Assembly (NCBI RefSeq): GCF_011009015.1
Contig: NZ_CP048878.1
Coordinates: forward strand, 6,047,001-6,111,000
DNA length: 64,000 bases
From: Spartinivicinus ruber
GTDB lineage: Bacteria > Pseudomonadota > Gammaproteobacteria > Pseudomonadales > Zooshikellaceae
Direction: 5' to 3'
Shown here: in pieces, positions 18,048 through 26,141 of the stretch
Position numbering within the stretch: position 1 is the first letter of the stretch
Layout of the letters: every line of letters begins with the position of its first letter
Position numbers and translations under genes: made by a program
The notes under the pieces: generated by a model
The model's database searches: none
The model's input: the letters and a program-made list of their open reading frames with translations, nothing else
Told to the model about the DNA's origin: nothing

Positions 18048-18062
18048 TTGACTTATAGTCAA
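18048..18062. promoter_or_regulatory. Palindrome TTGACT-TAT-AGTCAA, possible operator
   Basis: Perfect 6 bp arms with a 3 bp spacer, located between the divergent leftward prophage genes and the repressor gene. TTGACT also resembles a -35 box, so a repressor bound here could block a promoter. Confidence 0.35.
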
Positions 18063-18210
18063 CAGTTTCCTAATAAAGCAAAACAACAAAAAATGCCACA
18101 GTTTACAACACGACTACTACACAGGAACAATCAGTCATAGATAGGCCAGAGGAAATAACGATCAAAAATATTTCTTTATTGGTATTGCCAATGACCATCA
18201 TCAGAACTTA

Positions 18211-18233
18211 TTATACAACTATAAGTTGTATAA
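18211..18233. promoter_or_regulatory. Perfect 10+10 bp palindrome upstream of the repressor gene
   Basis: TTATACAACT at 18211-18220, ATA spacer, then AGTTGTATAA at 18224-18233. It ends 44 bp before the repressor start codon. Its symmetry, size and place fit an operator for a dimeric CI/LexA-like repressor controlling its own gene and perhaps the leftward genes. It also contains TATAAT-like bases. Confidence 0.5.
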
Positions 18234-18277
18234 TACTATCTAAATTTGAACTTCGCTACCACAAAAAGTTATAATTC

Positions 18278-18907
18278 ATGATTGGCAAACGATTAAAACA
18301 AGCACGGGAACATTTGGGGCTAACCCAAGAAGAACTAGCAGAGTTAGTAAGTGTTTCCCAAACGGCTATTTATAAAATTGAAGATGGGATTACACAACAG
18401 CCTCGGTCCACCAAAAAGCTAGCAACAACATTAAAAGTGTCGCCTGAATGGCTACAGTACGGCATTAACCCACCTAATTGGTTTGATAACACCTCACATG
18501 CTATTACATTTGAGCCCAAAAAGGGGCGTTGCCCACTTATTAGCTGGGTTCAAGCTGGTAGCTGGCAACCAATTTATGAAGTTGATTCTAATGATGCTGA
18601 CTTGATTCCCTGTCCAGTAAAGTGTAGTGATCAAACTTTTGTACTACGAGTTCAGGGCATCAGCATGGAGCCAGTATTTCATGAAGGGGACTTGTTATTT
18701 GTTGACCCAGAAGCCCATTGTCATAGCGGCTCTTTTATCGTAGCTAGATTAGATGAGCCTAATGAAGCCACATTCAAACAACTAATTATTGAAGATGGCC
18801 GCCATTACTTAAAGCCACTTAATCCCGACTGGCCAGAAAAAATTATTCCCATGAAAGGCACTTGCTCCATTGTGGGAAAAGTTATCTTTACAGGTCGAGC
18901 ACTTTAA
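18278..18907 (+). CDS. Phage-type LexA-like repressor (HTH plus S24 peptidase)
   Basis: 209 residues. An N-terminal HTH_3 domain (about 2-58; LKQAREHLGLTQEELAELVSVSQTAIYKIEDG) is followed by an S24 self-cleaving domain. The cleavage site Ala-Gly is seen in SWVQAGSWQP. The nucleophilic Ser is in GISMEPVFHEGD and the general-base Lys in NEATFKQLII. All parts needed for RecA-triggered self-cleavage are present. It probably kept a Mu- or lambda-like prophage silent and may still answer to DNA damage. A perfect palindrome lies just upstream. Confidence 0.9.
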   Translation: MIGKRLKQAREHLGLTQEELAELVSVSQTAIYKIEDGITQQPRSTKKLATTLKVSPEWLQYGINPPNWFDNTSHAITFEPKKGRCPLISWVQAGSWQPIYEVDSNDADLIPCPVKCSDQTFVLRVQGISMEPVFHEGDLLFVDPEAHCHSGSFIVARLDEPNEATFKQLIIEDGRHYLKPLNPDWPEKIIPMKGTCSIVGKVIFTGRAL

Positions 18908-18945
18908 CAACAACTTAAAGTTTTTCAGTATTTACTTATATATCT

Positions 18946-19248
18946 TCAGCATGGTAATTTGAGCTGGTGACTAATTTGCCAAGCACTGCCATCTAATTTG
19001 GCAAAAACGGTAAGCTGGAAGTCTTCATTACTCAGTTCACTAGCATTATGATAAATCACACTACACTTGTCTTTTGCTTGATCCCAGAAGCCATTCGCAA
19101 ACACCCAGGTTATTCCACTTTGTTGATTTATTGTGGTTAATTCCTGCAAAATTTCCTTCGCAGCTGGGCAGAGCCCTAGTAACTCCTCAGCTGTTTGAAA
19201 CTGAATCAGGTTTGGACCTAGTTGTAACAAACGATTTCTCCCTACCAA
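18946..19248 (-). CDS. Hypothetical protein, 100 aa
   Basis: Not recognised. The sequence begins MVGRNRLLQLGPNLIQFQ and includes LCPAAKEILQELTTINQQS, a Trp-rich central part (GITWVFANGFWDQAKDKC) and a short C-terminus ending LKLPC. There is no signal peptide or membrane helix. It is convergent with the repressor gene, 38 bp away. The predicted product is well mixed in composition, which favours a real gene, but no function can be given. Confidence 0.5.
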   Translation of the reverse strand: MVGRNRLLQLGPNLIQFQTAEELLGLCPAAKEILQELTTINQQSGITWVFANGFWDQAKDKCSVIYHNASELSNEDFQLTVFAKLDGSAWQISHQLKLPC

Positions 19249-19360
19249 TCAAATAAATAACTACTGAGTATACCTTAAGTAACAAAGACAAAGGTACAAT
19301 AGTATTAACTACCTTATACCAGTATACTATTTCACCATCGACATAGTTTTGGGTTGTATT

Positions 19361-19564
19361 ATGAAGACACTACTCGGTACACTCGCAGTTCTCACAGGCA
19401 TAGCCGGTATTGGCATCTTTGCTTACCAACTAGTCCAAGACCCAACTGCTTTTCGTTTTGCTGGTAATATTAGTTTTGGGTATCCCCTTATTTTATTTAC
19501 CGTATTTGCTCGACTAATTGTACGCATTATGACTAATAAAGAAAAAGCAGCACAAGAAAACTAA
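19361..19564 (+). CDS. Small inner-membrane protein, 67 aa
   Basis: The ATG at 19361 is preferred over an in-frame TTG at 19349. Two hydrophobic segments are visible: LLGTLAVLTGIAGIGIFAY and a second around GYPLILFTVFARLIV, followed by a charged tail (NKEKAAQEN). It looks like a two-helix membrane protein of unknown role. It converges with the AlkB-like gene, whose stop lies about 45 bp away. Confidence 0.6.
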   Translation: MKTLLGTLAVLTGIAGIGIFAYQLVQDPTAFRFAGNISFGYPLILFTVFARLIVRIMTNKEKAAQEN

Positions 19565-19609
19565 CCCTGATTTCCGATATAGCTTACTGCGCTGTTTACC
19601 TATCATAAG

Positions 19610-20710
19610 TCAGCTTAGCGACTTATACTCAAAATCCACTGGATCAGGTTCTGACTGCCGAAGCTTTTCCATATGTTCTTTGGCCAAAGGGTCCATAATT
19701 TTGCGCCATAGAGGGGGCAGCAAAGCTAAAATAATCATTCCACCGTAACTGGTAGGTAATTGAGGGCTTTGATCATAGTGACGTAAAATTTGATACCGGC
19801 GGGTAGGAAAAGCATGATGGTCTGAGTGGCGCTGAAGATTATATATACCCGCATTAGCTAATTTTTCACTGGCATTCCACGAATGTAGTGGGCTTACCCT
19901 TTCGTAACGACCACTATTCAGCTGCCGACGTTCTAAACCATAGTGTTCGACATAATTAACGATTTCTAAAGCCAATACCGCAAAAAAACTGCTGACTAAA
20001 AAGAAAGCCAAACCATGAATTCCGGTTAATATATAACAGGCAATGGCAACTAAAATACTTAAAGAAGTCCAAGCAAGCACTTCATTATGCCAGTGTAATA
20101 TAGGAAGCTCTTTTCGTTTCAAGCGTTTAGCCTCTAAACGAAATCCATTTAAAACATTACGCACTATTGCCTTGGGGACAAAATGATAAATTGACTGACC
20201 CAGTCGTGCTGAGGAAGCATCCTTAGGCGTTGCTACATTAACATGATGTCCCCTTACATGCTCGATCTTGAAAGTACCATAACAAACCAACGCCAACATA
20301 AAACCACCCAAACCACGCTCAAAGCGATTGGTCTTGTGAATCAATTCATGTGCAACTGTAATACTAGCTGCCCCTATCAATAAGCCTGTGTTCATCGCAA
20401 AAAACCAAGTATCAAACCAATTTTGTCGTAAACAAACCAGATAACTACCAGCAGCTAAATAACTGAGTTGGACTACACTATAGCCCCACAAAATAGCAGC
20501 ATAACGCCACTGCCGACTAAGAGCAGCTTCTTCATTAGTAGTCGGGTTATGGAAAGTTTTTCCGATAAAAAAATCTAATAATGGGAAACCAAGGTAAACA
20601 GCCAGAAAGATGCTATAACCCCAGCCCCCAACCACAAAAGACAATCCAGGTACAATAGCTACAGCGTAAGGTAAGCAGTAGTTGACGGATTTTTGCATAT
20701 AACTCTCCAT
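19610..20710 (-). CDS. alkB: AlkB/XylM-type membrane diiron monooxygenase
   Basis: This 366-residue integral membrane enzyme has several hydrophobic helices and the full set of histidine boxes: HELIH at 121-125, HVRGHH at 151-156, NYVEHYG at 252-258 and HSDHH at 295-299. The NYVEHYGL motif is the signature of alkane 1-monooxygenases and xylene monooxygenase subunits, which hydroxylate terminal carbons using electrons from rubredoxin. No rubredoxin or reductase gene is adjacent, so partners must be elsewhere. Alkane versus other hydrocarbon substrates cannot be told from sequence alone. Confidence 0.9.
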   Translation of the reverse strand: MESYMQKSVNYCLPYAVAIVPGLSFVVGGWGYSIFLAVYLGFPLLDFFIGKTFHNPTTNEEAALSRQWRYAAILWGYSVVQLSYLAAGSYLVCLRQNWFDTWFFAMNTGLLIGAASITVAHELIHKTNRFERGLGGFMLALVCYGTFKIEHVRGHHVNVATPKDASSARLGQSIYHFVPKAIVRNVLNGFRLEAKRLKRKELPILHWHNEVLAWTSLSILVAIACYILTGIHGLAFFLVSSFFAVLALEIVNYVEHYGLERRQLNSGRYERVSPLHSWNASEKLANAGIYNLQRHSDHHAFPTRRYQILRHYDQSPQLPTSYGGMIILALLPPLWRKIMDPLAKEHMEKLRQSEPDPVDFEYKSLS

Positions 20711-20893
20711 TGTTATAATTATTTTTTATTACATAGCTTATCTTGCTATTATAGCTATCTCGTTACTTTTCAACTAAAAGCCTCAGTAAATAACATTCAC
20801 TCAGTATTATGTTTCAAAATTGCTATGCTTATTAAATAAGTGAAATCCTTAAAAGCTTTACTAGATTTTACTCTGTAGTAAGGAAAGCAGTTA

Positions 20894-21679
20894 ATGGCTA
20901 GAACAGCGATTGCTTTATTGATTGTTTTTTTAACCTATCAAACATCTCTGGCTGAAAATAGGTTGCCAGTCTTATTTGCTAACTTTCCTCCTTTTAACTA
21001 CGTTGATCAGCAAGGAAAGATGCATGGTATCAGTTATGACATTGTGACCACAGTTGTAGCAGAAATGAACTATCAGCCACATGTAAGAATGCTACCTTGG
21101 AAGCGTGCCTACCTAACAGCAGCCAAAGGTGAAGCAGCCATTTTGTTTACTTTTACTCAAAATGAAAAACGCAAACAAGACTTTTTCTTTACTGATGAAA
21201 TTATACCTATAGCAGATGTTTTCTTTAAAAAGAAGCAACTAAAAACTAAATGGGAAAAATTATCAGACTTAGCAAATTATCGAATTGGATACACAGATGG
21301 TTACAATTACCACAGTAGTTTTCTGAAAGCAATAACAAATAAAGAATTCATAGCTAGAAAAATAGCAGCCAGTGACAGACCCGAGTTACAGCACTTAAAA
21401 AACCTTTATAACTCTCGTGTTAACTTAGTTATATGTGAAATCAATGTTTGTTTGTTTCATTTAAAGAACAACCCTAAATGGCAGAATAATATTGACTACA
21501 TACCAAAATCTATTGGTCCAATTCGTTCATTCCATGCTGGAGTGAGCAAAGCATGGCCTAATGCAAAAGTCTTGTTAGATAAATTTAATGCTGTTTATAT
21601 TAATTTAAAAAAACAAGGGAAGTACAAAGCCATCTTAAAAAAATATAATACACCTGAGCTAACTAAATTATTAGAATAA
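20894..21679 (+). CDS. Periplasmic solute-binding protein, family 3
   Basis: 261 residues with a signal peptide (ALLIVFLTYQTSLA). The mature part begins LPVLFANFPPFNYVDQQGKMHGISYDIV, the standard start of the SBP_bac_3 fold that binds amino acids or similar small ligands. A GKG-like AAKGEAAILFTFTQNEKR segment follows. AAGGAAAG precedes the ATG. No ABC permease or ATPase gene is near, so it may work with a distant transporter or as a sensor. Ligand unknown. Confidence 0.85.
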   Translation: MARTAIALLIVFLTYQTSLAENRLPVLFANFPPFNYVDQQGKMHGISYDIVTTVVAEMNYQPHVRMLPWKRAYLTAAKGEAAILFTFTQNEKRKQDFFFTDEIIPIADVFFKKKQLKTKWEKLSDLANYRIGYTDGYNYHSSFLKAITNKEFIARKIAASDRPELQHLKNLYNSRVNLVICEINVCLFHLKNNPKWQNNIDYIPKSIGPIRSFHAGVSKAWPNAKVLLDKFNAVYINLKKQGKYKAILKKYNTPELTKLLE

Positions 21680-22024
21680 AACTTGGAAATTAAAGCATGG
21701 CCATAAGATTTATTTATTTTCAAAGGAAAACAAAACGACAACAGATACTCAAAGAGTATTCATTACACATTTCAAGCTTATCTTGTTCTTTGCAGTAGTT
21801 GGCATAAACTAAAAAAACCAAACAAAGCGATACCTAACGTCATAATGGTACAATACCAGTAGTTTATAAAAAAATGGTGTAACAGTGTCTATAAATGAAG
21901 AACTAAACAAAAAAGTTGAATACAAAACAAACTGGAGGAAACAAGTGGGGTTTGCAACCATTTCAAACATATGTTTGAATAGTGATTATAGTGTTTCAGC
22001 AAAACCCTCTATCCAGGTGTCATA
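21680..22024. other. Intergenic gap with a possible 46-codon upstream frame
   Basis: A GTG-started frame at 21885 runs 46 codons and ends in TAATG, overlapping the ATG of the hydrolase gene. The overlap is suggestive of coupling, but no ribosome site or family resemblance was seen. Otherwise AT-rich and unremarkable. Confidence 0.25.
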
Positions 22025-22990
22025 ATGCAACACCCAATTATCAACCAGCATCTCATTACTCAACTTAAGCCACTTCACTTGGCTACCCCTCAACCATTAA
22101 CAGAAGCTGAGCAACAATACAGTGCTTTTTATGGAATCGACTTTGATACTCAAAGTCCAGATATCAAGCACTGTATGGGTTATTTTGACTCAATCCATTA
22201 TCGGGTTGCTTGCCACTATTATTGGCAACCCTCAAGCAAAGGTACCGCTTTTGTCGTTCATGGCTATTATGATCATGTTGGTTTATACGGTAATTTAATT
22301 AAGTTTCTATTGGACCAAGGCTTCAATGTAATCTCCTTTGACTTACCAGGCCATGGCTTGTCCTCAGGCAATCGGGCTTGCATTGCTGATTTTGCAGACT
22401 ATGTGACAGCGTTAAAACAGTGCATCAATATGGCTACCAGTACAGTACCAAAACCCTGGTTTTTATTAGGACAAAGTACTGGTGGAGCAGTTATTACTGA
22501 TTATCTTTTAAGCGAGAAATTTACCACAACTAACAACCCTTTTAGCGAAGTAGTATTATTTGCACCGCTGATTCGCCCCAAAAACTGGGGATTTATTGAG
22601 CTAGCACACCGTGTTTTAGGATCGTGGATTCGTAACGTTAAACGCAGTTACGCACCAAACTCCCATGATGAGGCATTTTTGGATTTTGTAAAAAATAAAG
22701 ATCCCCTTCAGCCCAGCCACTCATCGGTAAAGTGGTTAGGCGCCCTTAAACAATGGATTAAGCGAATAGAACAAATGCCAGCCTCTTCTTTATCGCCAAT
22801 TATTATTCAAGGCAAAGATGACCAAACTGTTGACTGGCAATATAATATTCCTGTTTTACAAAAATTATTTAGTGAGCCTACTATCTATTATCATTCAACA
22901 GCTCGTCACCACTTGGTTAACGAAAGCCACTCAATCAGAGCAGAATATTTTGGTTATCTAAAAGACATCTTATTGAAAAATAATCACTAA
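22025..22990 (+). CDS. Alpha/beta hydrolase, monoacylglycerol lipase / lysophospholipase-like
   Basis: 321 residues, no signal peptide. The serine hydrolase motif GQSTGG contains the nucleophile; VVHGYYDHVGLYGNLIKF is the oxyanion-hole region and FDLPGHGLSSGNR the strand-loop seen in PldB/monoglyceride lipase-like enzymes. The acid is likely in IQGKDDQTVDW and the His in ARHHLVNES, both in the expected order. It probably cleaves acyl esters in the cytoplasm. It is transcribed alone, upstream of cheV. Confidence 0.85.
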   Translation: MQHPIINQHLITQLKPLHLATPQPLTEAEQQYSAFYGIDFDTQSPDIKHCMGYFDSIHYRVACHYYWQPSSKGTAFVVHGYYDHVGLYGNLIKFLLDQGFNVISFDLPGHGLSSGNRACIADFADYVTALKQCINMATSTVPKPWFLLGQSTGGAVITDYLLSEKFTTTNNPFSEVVLFAPLIRPKNWGFIELAHRVLGSWIRNVKRSYAPNSHDEAFLDFVKNKDPLQPSHSSVKWLGALKQWIKRIEQMPASSLSPIIIQGKDDQTVDWQYNIPVLQKLFSEPTIYYHSTARHHLVNESHSIRAEYFGYLKDILLKNNH

Positions 22991-23079
22991 GCTTTTCTTT
23001 AGCATAAGCTGTTAATAACCACATTAGTGGCATTGTCTATAATAAGGAGTAGCATTTCAAAACTTGTCAGGGATAGACA

Positions 23080-24000
23080 ATGCCCATACAAAACACTGCC
23101 CAACAAACATCTCTGCTAAACCAGCAAGAGCTGTTAATTTTTCAATTAATAGACAAGCAACTGTTTGGTATTAACGTTCTTAAAATTAAAGAAATCATCC
23201 CACTTCAACGACTAGTTAAACTTCCTTTTTCTCACCCTGCTGTCGTCGGAATCGCCAAACTGCGTGGAACCCCTTTGACGGTTATAGACCTTGCTCATGC
23301 ACTAGGCATAGCAGACTACCAAACAACTGATCAAAATGGCTCGATTATTATTACAGAGTTTAACCGTTCTATGCAGGGTTTTCTGGTTAACCATGTTAAT
23401 CGCATTATTAACTGTAAGTGGAATGATATTTCTACTACCCCAAAAGCTATTGGTAATGATATTTATATCACTGGAATCACCAAACTAAATGGGGAAATAG
23501 TAGAGATAGTTGATGTTGAAAAAGTAATAAATGAAATCACTCCTACACCAGACTATAATACCCAGCTCGCCAGTGAACTACCTTATGAGTTTAAACAAGA
23601 GTTAAAAAATAAGTTAGTTGTAGTAGTTGATGACTCATTAATGGCCCGTAAACAAGTAGCCAACACTCTCAAATCGATAGGTGTACAATATGTATTAGCT
23701 TGTGATGGGAAGCAAGCAATCGAAAAAATTCATGAGTTGAATTCCCATAACAAACGGGTAGATATGATTATCTCTGATATCGAAATGCCTACAATGGATG
23801 GCTACACCTTAACCCAAGAGATTAGAAGAGACTCTGATGAAGAGTTATCTTCAACCTATATTTTGTTACATACCTCTTTAGCTAGTACCGTAAGTTCTGT
23901 CAATGCCACACTCTGCGGTGCCAATGCTTCTTTAACCAAATTTGTCACCAATGATTTGGCTAATGCAGTAATTGAGGCACTTACCCCCAAAGTGGGCTAA
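23080..24000 (+). CDS. cheV: Chemotaxis coupling protein CheV
   Basis: 306 residues combining an N-terminal CheW-like domain (about 15-155) with a C-terminal receiver (about 180-306). The receiver has the acidic pair in VVVDDSLMARKQ, the phospho-acceptor Asp near 233 in IISDIEMP and a conserved Lys in ASLTKFV. CheV couples receptors to CheA and may act in adaptation. It is monocistronic and separated from the chp genes at the right end of the window, so its partner kinase is not known. Confidence 0.93.
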   Translation: MPIQNTAQQTSLLNQQELLIFQLIDKQLFGINVLKIKEIIPLQRLVKLPFSHPAVVGIAKLRGTPLTVIDLAHALGIADYQTTDQNGSIIITEFNRSMQGFLVNHVNRIINCKWNDISTTPKAIGNDIYITGITKLNGEIVEIVDVEKVINEITPTPDYNTQLASELPYEFKQELKNKLVVVVDDSLMARKQVANTLKSIGVQYVLACDGKQAIEKIHELNSHNKRVDMIISDIEMPTMDGYTLTQEIRRDSDEELSSTYILLHTSLASTVSSVNATLCGANASLTKFVTNDLANAVIEALTPKVG

Positions 24001-24026
24001 TTTCTAATATTTATTATTTCTTACTC

Positions 24027-24048
24027 AGTACTCTCCTAAGAGAGTGCT
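24027..24048. terminator. Stem-loop between convergent cheV and crystallin genes
   Basis: AGTACTCTC pairs with GAGAGTGCT (one G-T wobble) around a CTAA loop. No strong T-tract follows on either strand, so efficiency is doubtful. Confidence 0.35.
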
Positions 24049-24062
24049 GATAAACGAGTACT

Positions 24063-25064
24063 TTACTCAACCACTATAGAAGACACTTGATCATTTGCCC
24101 CTCTGCTAACCAGACAACTAGTGTCTGAATTTAACCTCCAGGCACGACCTCTAAAGTTATCATGTTCGTATAAAGTAACCGACATCCCATAGGGTACTCG
24201 AATAGATGATAAATCATCATTTTTAATACCCAAGCCTCTCAGTTGTCGCAAATTATAATGTCCGGGTGCTAAACGAACACGATACCCATCAAAATTGCAG
24301 TGCTGGTAAACAGTGGCTGGTGGTTTAGTAGCAACTGGCCATGAAGGACGCACTTTACGAACAACTAATGATGATAACTTATCATTAAAGCCATTATTCA
24401 CCAGACATTTATCACTTCCTTGTAAGGTAATAGAACGTCCCCGGAAATTATCATGCTCGTATAGTGTAACTTGATACCCTCTTGGTACACTAAATGATGA
24501 AATGTCATCATTTTGAATACCAAGCTTCTGCAACTGTCTTAAGTTATATTGTCCAGGCCGTAATGATGAGCGATAGCCTTTAAATTTACAATGCTGGTAG
24601 GCTGTAACTAAATTAGGGTCATATGGTCTATACGGCTGTTGAGGTGCAGGGCGATATTTACTAATTACTAATGAAGAAACTTTGTCATTAAACCCATTAT
24701 TAACAAGACAACGATCATTCCCTGTTAGCGTTATTGACCGGCCCCGAAAATTATCATGCTCAAATAAAGTAACTTGATAGCCAGACGGTATATAGAGAGA
24801 TGATACATCATCGTTTAATACACCATAACGACTAAGCTTCGCTAAGTTGTATTTTCCTCGTTTTAAATTAGCATAGTTACCCTGAAAGTCACAGTGCCTA
24901 AATAAAGTGACACGCTTTCTTTTCGGTATTGGAGGAGTATGCTGATAACTAGCCTGAGACGGATATTGTGCTTGAGGCTCGTAATACTCCCATGCAACAG
25001 CCTGAGGCTCAACTATACAACCAACCAGACTACCAATAAAAGGTATAAATTTAGTTTTTTGCAT
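24063..25064 (-). CDS. Beta/gamma-crystallin-domain lipoprotein (three domains, six calcium motifs)
   Basis: 333 residues. The N-terminus MQKTKFIPFIGSLVGC carries a lipobox (LVGC), so the protein is probably a lipoprotein. Three tandem beta/gamma-crystallin domains of about 85 residues follow. Each has a Greek-key pair with FRHCDFQG- or YEHDNFRG-type strands and paired NDDVSS/NDKVSS-type motifs. All six motifs (NDDVSS, NDKVSS, NDDISS, NDKLSS, NDDLSS, NDQVSS) fit the calcium-binding signature (N/D)(N/D)xx(S/T)S. The DNA of the three domains is similar, showing internal duplication. Role unknown; calcium-dependent envelope stabilisation is an inference. Confidence 0.85.
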   Translation of the reverse strand: MQKTKFIPFIGSLVGCIVEPQAVAWEYYEPQAQYPSQASYQHTPPIPKRKRVTLFRHCDFQGNYANLKRGKYNLAKLSRYGVLNDDVSSLYIPSGYQVTLFEHDNFRGRSITLTGNDRCLVNNGFNDKVSSLVISKYRPAPQQPYRPYDPNLVTAYQHCKFKGYRSSLRPGQYNLRQLQKLGIQNDDISSFSVPRGYQVTLYEHDNFRGRSITLQGSDKCLVNNGFNDKLSSLVVRKVRPSWPVATKPPATVYQHCNFDGYRVRLAPGHYNLRQLRGLGIKNDDLSSIRVPYGMSVTLYEHDNFRGRAWRLNSDTSCLVSRGANDQVSSIVVE

Positions 25065-25433
25065 ATGCTGCTACTCCTGATTAAGGTGGCTTTTTGCCTC
25101 AAACCTAAAATGTACTCCTGTTAACCAATGTGCGGTCAATCAGAACATTGATAACTTGCTCTCGCGAATAGTCATTCTCGAATCTGTAGCCAGAATAATT
25201 GACTTTGATTAATTGAACCTTAAATAGAAATTCAGCTTGCAAAAAATAGCTTCTGGCATCAACTTGCCTCAGTTAAAGCGATGGATATAGCTAGTCATTT
25301 AGATATTTCTATCAAATATATTAACGATACTAATTGTCAACTATCCTCAACTAAATGTCATACTCAACGCTTCAAAAATACTCACAACAACAGTTACTGT
25401 ATACATGCTCCAAATATTTAAAGGGTGTTTACT
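25065..25433. other. Divergent promoter region, crystallin lipoprotein and sodC
   Basis: About 370 bp. An AAGGG ribosome site at 25421-25425 serves sodC. A TCGCGAATAGTCATTCTCGAA segment near 25153 resembles text at 26070-26095 and, more weakly, 58014. No gene seen. Confidence 0.4.
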
Positions 25434-25934
25434 ATGTTAAAAAAAATGCTTTTACCTCTGGCCATTTTTTATTCTTCAAGTATCTTGGCAGGAGCTGACT
25501 TCCCTCTTATTAATAACAAAGGTAAAACCATTGGCAAGGTTACTATAGTGCAAGGAACCGAGGGTGTATTGATCAATATAAAAGCAAAGGATTTACCTCC
25601 CGGTTATCACGGCATGCATTTTCATCGTAAAGGGGACTGCGGTGATCTGGCCACATTTAAATCAGCAGAAGGCCATATTGACCCACATCAAAAACCCCAT
25701 GGCTTTTTGAACTCAAAAGGCCCTCATGAAGGCAACTTACCTAATCTAATTGTTAGCAATGATGGAACAGTAGAGGTAGAATTATATAGTCAAATGGTTC
25801 AGTTAAAGGAAGGACCTGCGAAATTGCTTGATGAAGATGGTTCAGCACTAATTATTCATGCCAACAAAGATGATCATACCAGCCAACCCATTGGCGGCTC
25901 TGGTGGACGACTAGCCTGTGCCAGTATTAAGTAA
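25434..25934 (+). CDS. sodC: Periplasmic Cu/Zn superoxide dismutase
   Basis: About 166 residues from the ATG at 25434, which has AAGGG eight bases upstream. A signal peptide (LLPLAIFYSSSILA) exports it. Metal-site segments are GMHFHRKGDCGD (copper His pair plus first Cys), a further His-rich stretch (IDPHQKPHGFLN), GPHEGNLPNL (zinc site) and IIHANKDDHTSQP. The disulfide partner and the conserved active-site Arg are in GGSGGRLAC. It converts superoxide to peroxide outside the cytoplasm. All expected residues are present. Confidence 0.95.
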   Translation: MLKKMLLPLAIFYSSSILAGADFPLINNKGKTIGKVTIVQGTEGVLINIKAKDLPPGYHGMHFHRKGDCGDLATFKSAEGHIDPHQKPHGFLNSKGPHEGNLPNLIVSNDGTVEVELYSQMVQLKEGPAKLLDEDGSALIIHANKDDHTSQPIGGSGGRLACASIK

Positions 25935-25968
25935 CGACTAATTTTATATAAAATACAAACAAGACTAC

Positions 25969-26040
25969 CCTGAATATTTCACCAAACCACAGAACTTATC
26001 ATAAGCCTCGCAACTTTTGATACTTGATGAAATATTCAGG
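25969..26040. repeat. 13 bp perfect inverted repeat with 46-base loop
   Basis: CCTGAATATTTCA at 25969-25981 and TGAAATATTCAGG at 26028-26040, between convergent sodC and phoD. It may serve as a two-way terminator, though no T-tract is present, or as an intergenic repeat. Confidence 0.45.
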
Positions 26041-26141
26041 CCAGTTATCTACTCAGTAAGTATACTTTTCGCGAATGACTATATTCATAGTCAAGATCGT
26101 TTAGTAACCGACTTTATAAATACATATATTGAATTATTTCA

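Noticed and set aside
21885-22025. 46-codon GTG frame ending in TAATG at the hydrolase start
   Set aside because: The overlap is attractive, but there is no ribosome site or resemblance to known peptides; kept only as a note in the gap entry.
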